From assembly GCA_001603165.1 (NCBI GenBank), contig LVBN01000133.1:1-64000 (forward strand): DNA of 64,000 nt, in the 5' to 3' direction. Below, in pieces: positions 62,127-64,000 of the stretch. The notes beneath the pieces are model-generated. The model made no database searches, was not told the DNA's origin, and saw nothing but the letters and a program-made list of their open reading frames with translations. The stretch is from Spirochaetales bacterium Spiro_12 (GTDB lineage: Bacteria; Spirochaetota; Spirochaetia; Treponematales; Rectinemataceae). How positions within the stretch are numbered: the first letter of the stretch is position 1; each line of letters opens with the position of its first letter. The position numbers and the translations under genes are program-made.

Positions 62127-63340
62127 GGGCTCTCCCTCACTATGGTCTGCTTTCTGTCCGAACCCACCGAAATTATGGAGACCGGCGTCTCGGTGAATTC
62201 CTCTATGAATTCGACGTATTCCCGCGCCCGCAGCGGAAGCTCTTCCCATGAACGGGCTTCGTCGATGCGGGTATTCCATCCGGGAAACTTCTTTAAAACA
62301 GGGACGGCCGATCCGAGCTGGCGCACCGAGGCGGGGAAGTCCTCGACCACCTTACCGTTTATCTTATAGGCCACGCAGGCTTCGAACTCAGGCAGGGAGT
62401 CGTAGACGTCGATGTGGGTCATCACCAGGCGATCGATGGAATTGACTATGCAGGCGTAGCGCAGGGCCACAAGGTCCAAATAGCCGCAGCGGCGGGGGCG
62501 GCCCGTGGTCACCCCGTACTCGTTGCCGGTGGTGCGGATAAAGTTGGACAGGGAGCCGGGCGAATCGTCGGCGAACTCCGTCGGGAAGGGGCCGTTGCCC
62601 ACCCTGGTGGTATAGGCCTTGAACACGCCCAGGATCCTGTCCACCCGGCGCAGGCCGATGCCGCCCTGGGCGGCCGCCCCCGCCGCGCAGGACATACCCG
62701 AGGAGACGAAGGGGTAGCTTCCGGTATCGATATCCAGCAGAGCGCCCTGGGCTCCCTCGAAGAGGGTCCAGACATTTTTGTGTCTATACAAATAAGCTCC
62801 GGCGTCTACCGCCATGGGCAGCAAGCTGCCCCGCCACTTGTCGAGAAAGGCCTTGTCCTCATCGGAAAGATTAGCCAGACGATCCGGATCATCGATATCG
62901 GCCAGCCTGATTCCGTCCCTGGAAGCCTTGAAGGAATAGGCCACCCCGATGCCCCTTCCGGTAGTTCCGATGGGTTTGATCCGCTTGGCGTCGATCTCCT
63001 TGTCCAAGGATTTATAACTGGGAAGGACGAGGTGAGCCCTGTCCGAGACAAGCACCCTGCCCTCCCAATCGATGCCCTTGGCCGCCAAATCCCCCAGTTC
63101 GGCAAAGAGCGCTTCGGGATCGACAACCATGCCGCTGCCGAGGATGACCGTCTTGTCGGGGTAGAGAATGCCCGACGGCACGAGATGGAGTGCGTACTTG
63201 GTACCTGACAGCACTATGGTGTGCCCCGCGTTGGCGCCCCCGGAAAAGCGTACGACGATCCCTGCCTCGTGGGCGAGATAGTCTACGATTTTGCCCTTTC
63301 CCTCGTCTCCCCATTGGGCTCCGATAATCACTACGTTCAT
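62111..63340 (-). CDS. purA: adenylosuccinate synthetase
   Basis: It joins aspartate and IMP with GTP, the first step to AMP. The 409-residue product has the GTP loop GAQWGDEGKGKIVDYLA near residue 7, FSGGANAGHTIV near 33, GTTGRGIGVAYSFKASRDGI, FEGAQGALLDIDTGSYPFVS near 205, and TTGRPRRCGYLDLVALR near 280. A little shorter than the E. coli enzyme (432). Together with guaA it indicates interconversion of salvaged or synthesised IMP/XMP. Confidence 0.96.
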   Translation of the reverse strand: MNVVIIGAQWGDEGKGKIVDYLAHEAGIVVRFSGGANAGHTIVLSGTKYALHLVPSGILYPDKTVILGSGMVVDPEALFAELGDLAAKGIDWEGRVLVSDRAHLVLPSYKSLDKEIDAKRIKPIGTTGRGIGVAYSFKASRDGIRLADIDDPDRLANLSDEDKAFLDKWRGSLLPMAVDAGAYLYRHKNVWTLFEGAQGALLDIDTGSYPFVSSGMSCAAGAAAQGGIGLRRVDRILGVFKAYTTRVGNGPFPTEFADDSPGSLSNFIRTTGNEYGVTTGRPRRCGYLDLVALRYACIVNSIDRLVMTHIDVYDSLPEFEACVAYKINGKVVEDFPASVRQLGSAVPVLKKFPGWNTRIDEARSWEELPLRAREYVEFIEEFTETPVSIISVGSDRKQTIVRESPWTRS

Positions 63341-63407
63341 TCTCAGCTCCTCGCTTAGTATTGAAACAAGGCTCTTTGGAAGATCCTAGTATAAAAGACG
63401 GGAAAAA

Positions 63408-64000
63408 TCAGCGCTTCCGGGCGAATACCCTGTAGTTGATGTCCGGAAAAAGGTTGTTCCTCCGCTCCAGGCTGGTGAGCCATTCGGTATCCACCGTGTT
63501 GGCGCAGAGCATTTCGTAAATCTTGGTGAAGTTGCCCACCGATTCCTCGATCTGCCTCCGGGCGAAGTCGCCGGATTGTCCGGAACGCAGCAGCAGGGGC
63601 CAGTCGGAGGACATGGTCAGCAAGGCCTCCCGCGCACCCTGGTTGAGTATCCGTTCCCGCAGGCCCGATTCGTCCGGGAAACGGTCGGCCAACTCTGTCA
63701 TGCGCTCCACCGTCTGCCTGCTGTGCCGGTGCACCCAATCGTTGGAACCATCCAGCCATACTTCGGCATAGCCGCCTTCGCCCCAGGAGGAAAACTCCGG
63801 CTCGGAGACTGGATTATCCTGATCGCCCCGATCGTATTCGCTCAAGGTGACGAACTGCAGGTCCTCATCTTCCTTTTTGCGCGCGGCCGCCCTGAAGAGC
63901 GCCTCGAGAAAAAGCGGCCCCTCGAACCACCAGTGGCCGAAAAGCTCCGCATCGTAGGGGCAGACGATCAAGGGCTTCCTGTCCTTCATCCACTGGGCGG
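63408..64000 (-). CDS. GH57 alpha-glucan branching enzyme-like protein (DUF1957), 5' part beyond window
   Basis: Only the C-terminal about 197 residues are inside the window; the reading frame is open to the right edge. QWMKDRKPLIVCPYDAELFG followed by HWWFEGPLFLEALFR contains the catalytic Asp region of GH57 branching enzymes, and DWPLLLRSGQSGDFARRQIE with the C-terminal helices is typical of the DUF1957 subdomain. It probably acts on glycogen-like polymers. The ATG at 63989 is internal to the conserved region and is not the true start. Confidence 0.85.
   Translation of the reverse strand, partial: AQWMKDRKPLIVCPYDAELFGHWWFEGPLFLEALFRAAARKKEDEDLQFVTLSEYDRGDQDNPVSEPEFSSWGEGGYAEVWLDGSNDWVHRHSRQTVERMTELADRFPDESGLRERILNQGAREALLTMSSDWPLLLRSGQSGDFARRQIEESVGNFTKIYEMLCANTVDTEWLTSLERRNNLFPDINYRVFARKR

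Noticed and set aside
1-64000. CRISPR arrays, insertion sequences, tRNA or rRNA genes
   Set aside because: None seen by eye. The two tyrosine recombinases are housekeeping Xer proteins, not phage or transposon integrases.

Overview
The window looks like chromosomal DNA of a spirochaete, probably related to Treponema or Spirochaeta. It is moderately GC-rich (high 50s by eye), densely packed, and many genes overlap by 1 to 17 bases. The main evidence is gene order. A cell-division cluster (mraZ-rsmH-ftsL-murF-mraY-ftsW-ftsQ-ftsA-ftsZ) runs directly into xerD-dprA-topA-xerC-hslV-hslU and a FliA/WhiG sigma factor, an order I remember from treponemes. No rRNA, tRNA, CRISPR array or insertion sequence was recognised.

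Layout. 1-4.4 kb: a partial acyltransferase, then rpsT, HU, a bactofilin, rho and rpmE. 4.4-7.3 kb (minus): rdgB, an unrecognised sigma-like protein and a DHH phosphoesterase. 7.4-17.2 kb (plus): nth, a RecQ-like helicase, pgi-murG-cvpA-holB and an NtrB/NtrC-like two-component pair. 17.2-34.3 kb (minus): the division/topology/protease supercluster, read from one strong mraZ promoter with four MraZ boxes spaced exactly 10 bp. 34.6-46.8 kb: housekeeping genes, including an HD hydrolase, an RlmM-like methyltransferase, miaA-rpoZ-zapA-zapB, rplT-rpmI-infC, fba, a lipoprotein, tatD and clpB. 46.9-56.7 kb: an accessory block visibly lower in GC over its first 7.5 kb. 56.8-64 kb: housekeeping again (HDIG protein, argR, patatin, EpmB-like radical SAM enzyme, guaA, purA, a GH57 fragment).

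The accessory block is the most interesting part. A membrane-bound AraC regulator is divergent from an ABC importer of the ferric/2-aminoethylphosphonate/sugar-phosphate type: a binding protein, two ATPases and one fused double permease. Converging on it is a two-gene operon of a GntR/UTRA regulator and a protein that is, by my reading, a complete but circularly permuted cofactor-independent phosphoglycerate mutase. The half that is normally C-terminal comes first, joined by a short linker to the normal N-terminal half. All seven metal ligands are present, the new start has a well-placed Shine-Dalgarno site, and one substrate-binding Asp is replaced by Ser. I infer that the block imports and processes a phosphorylated or phosphonate compound. 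The substrate is unknown.
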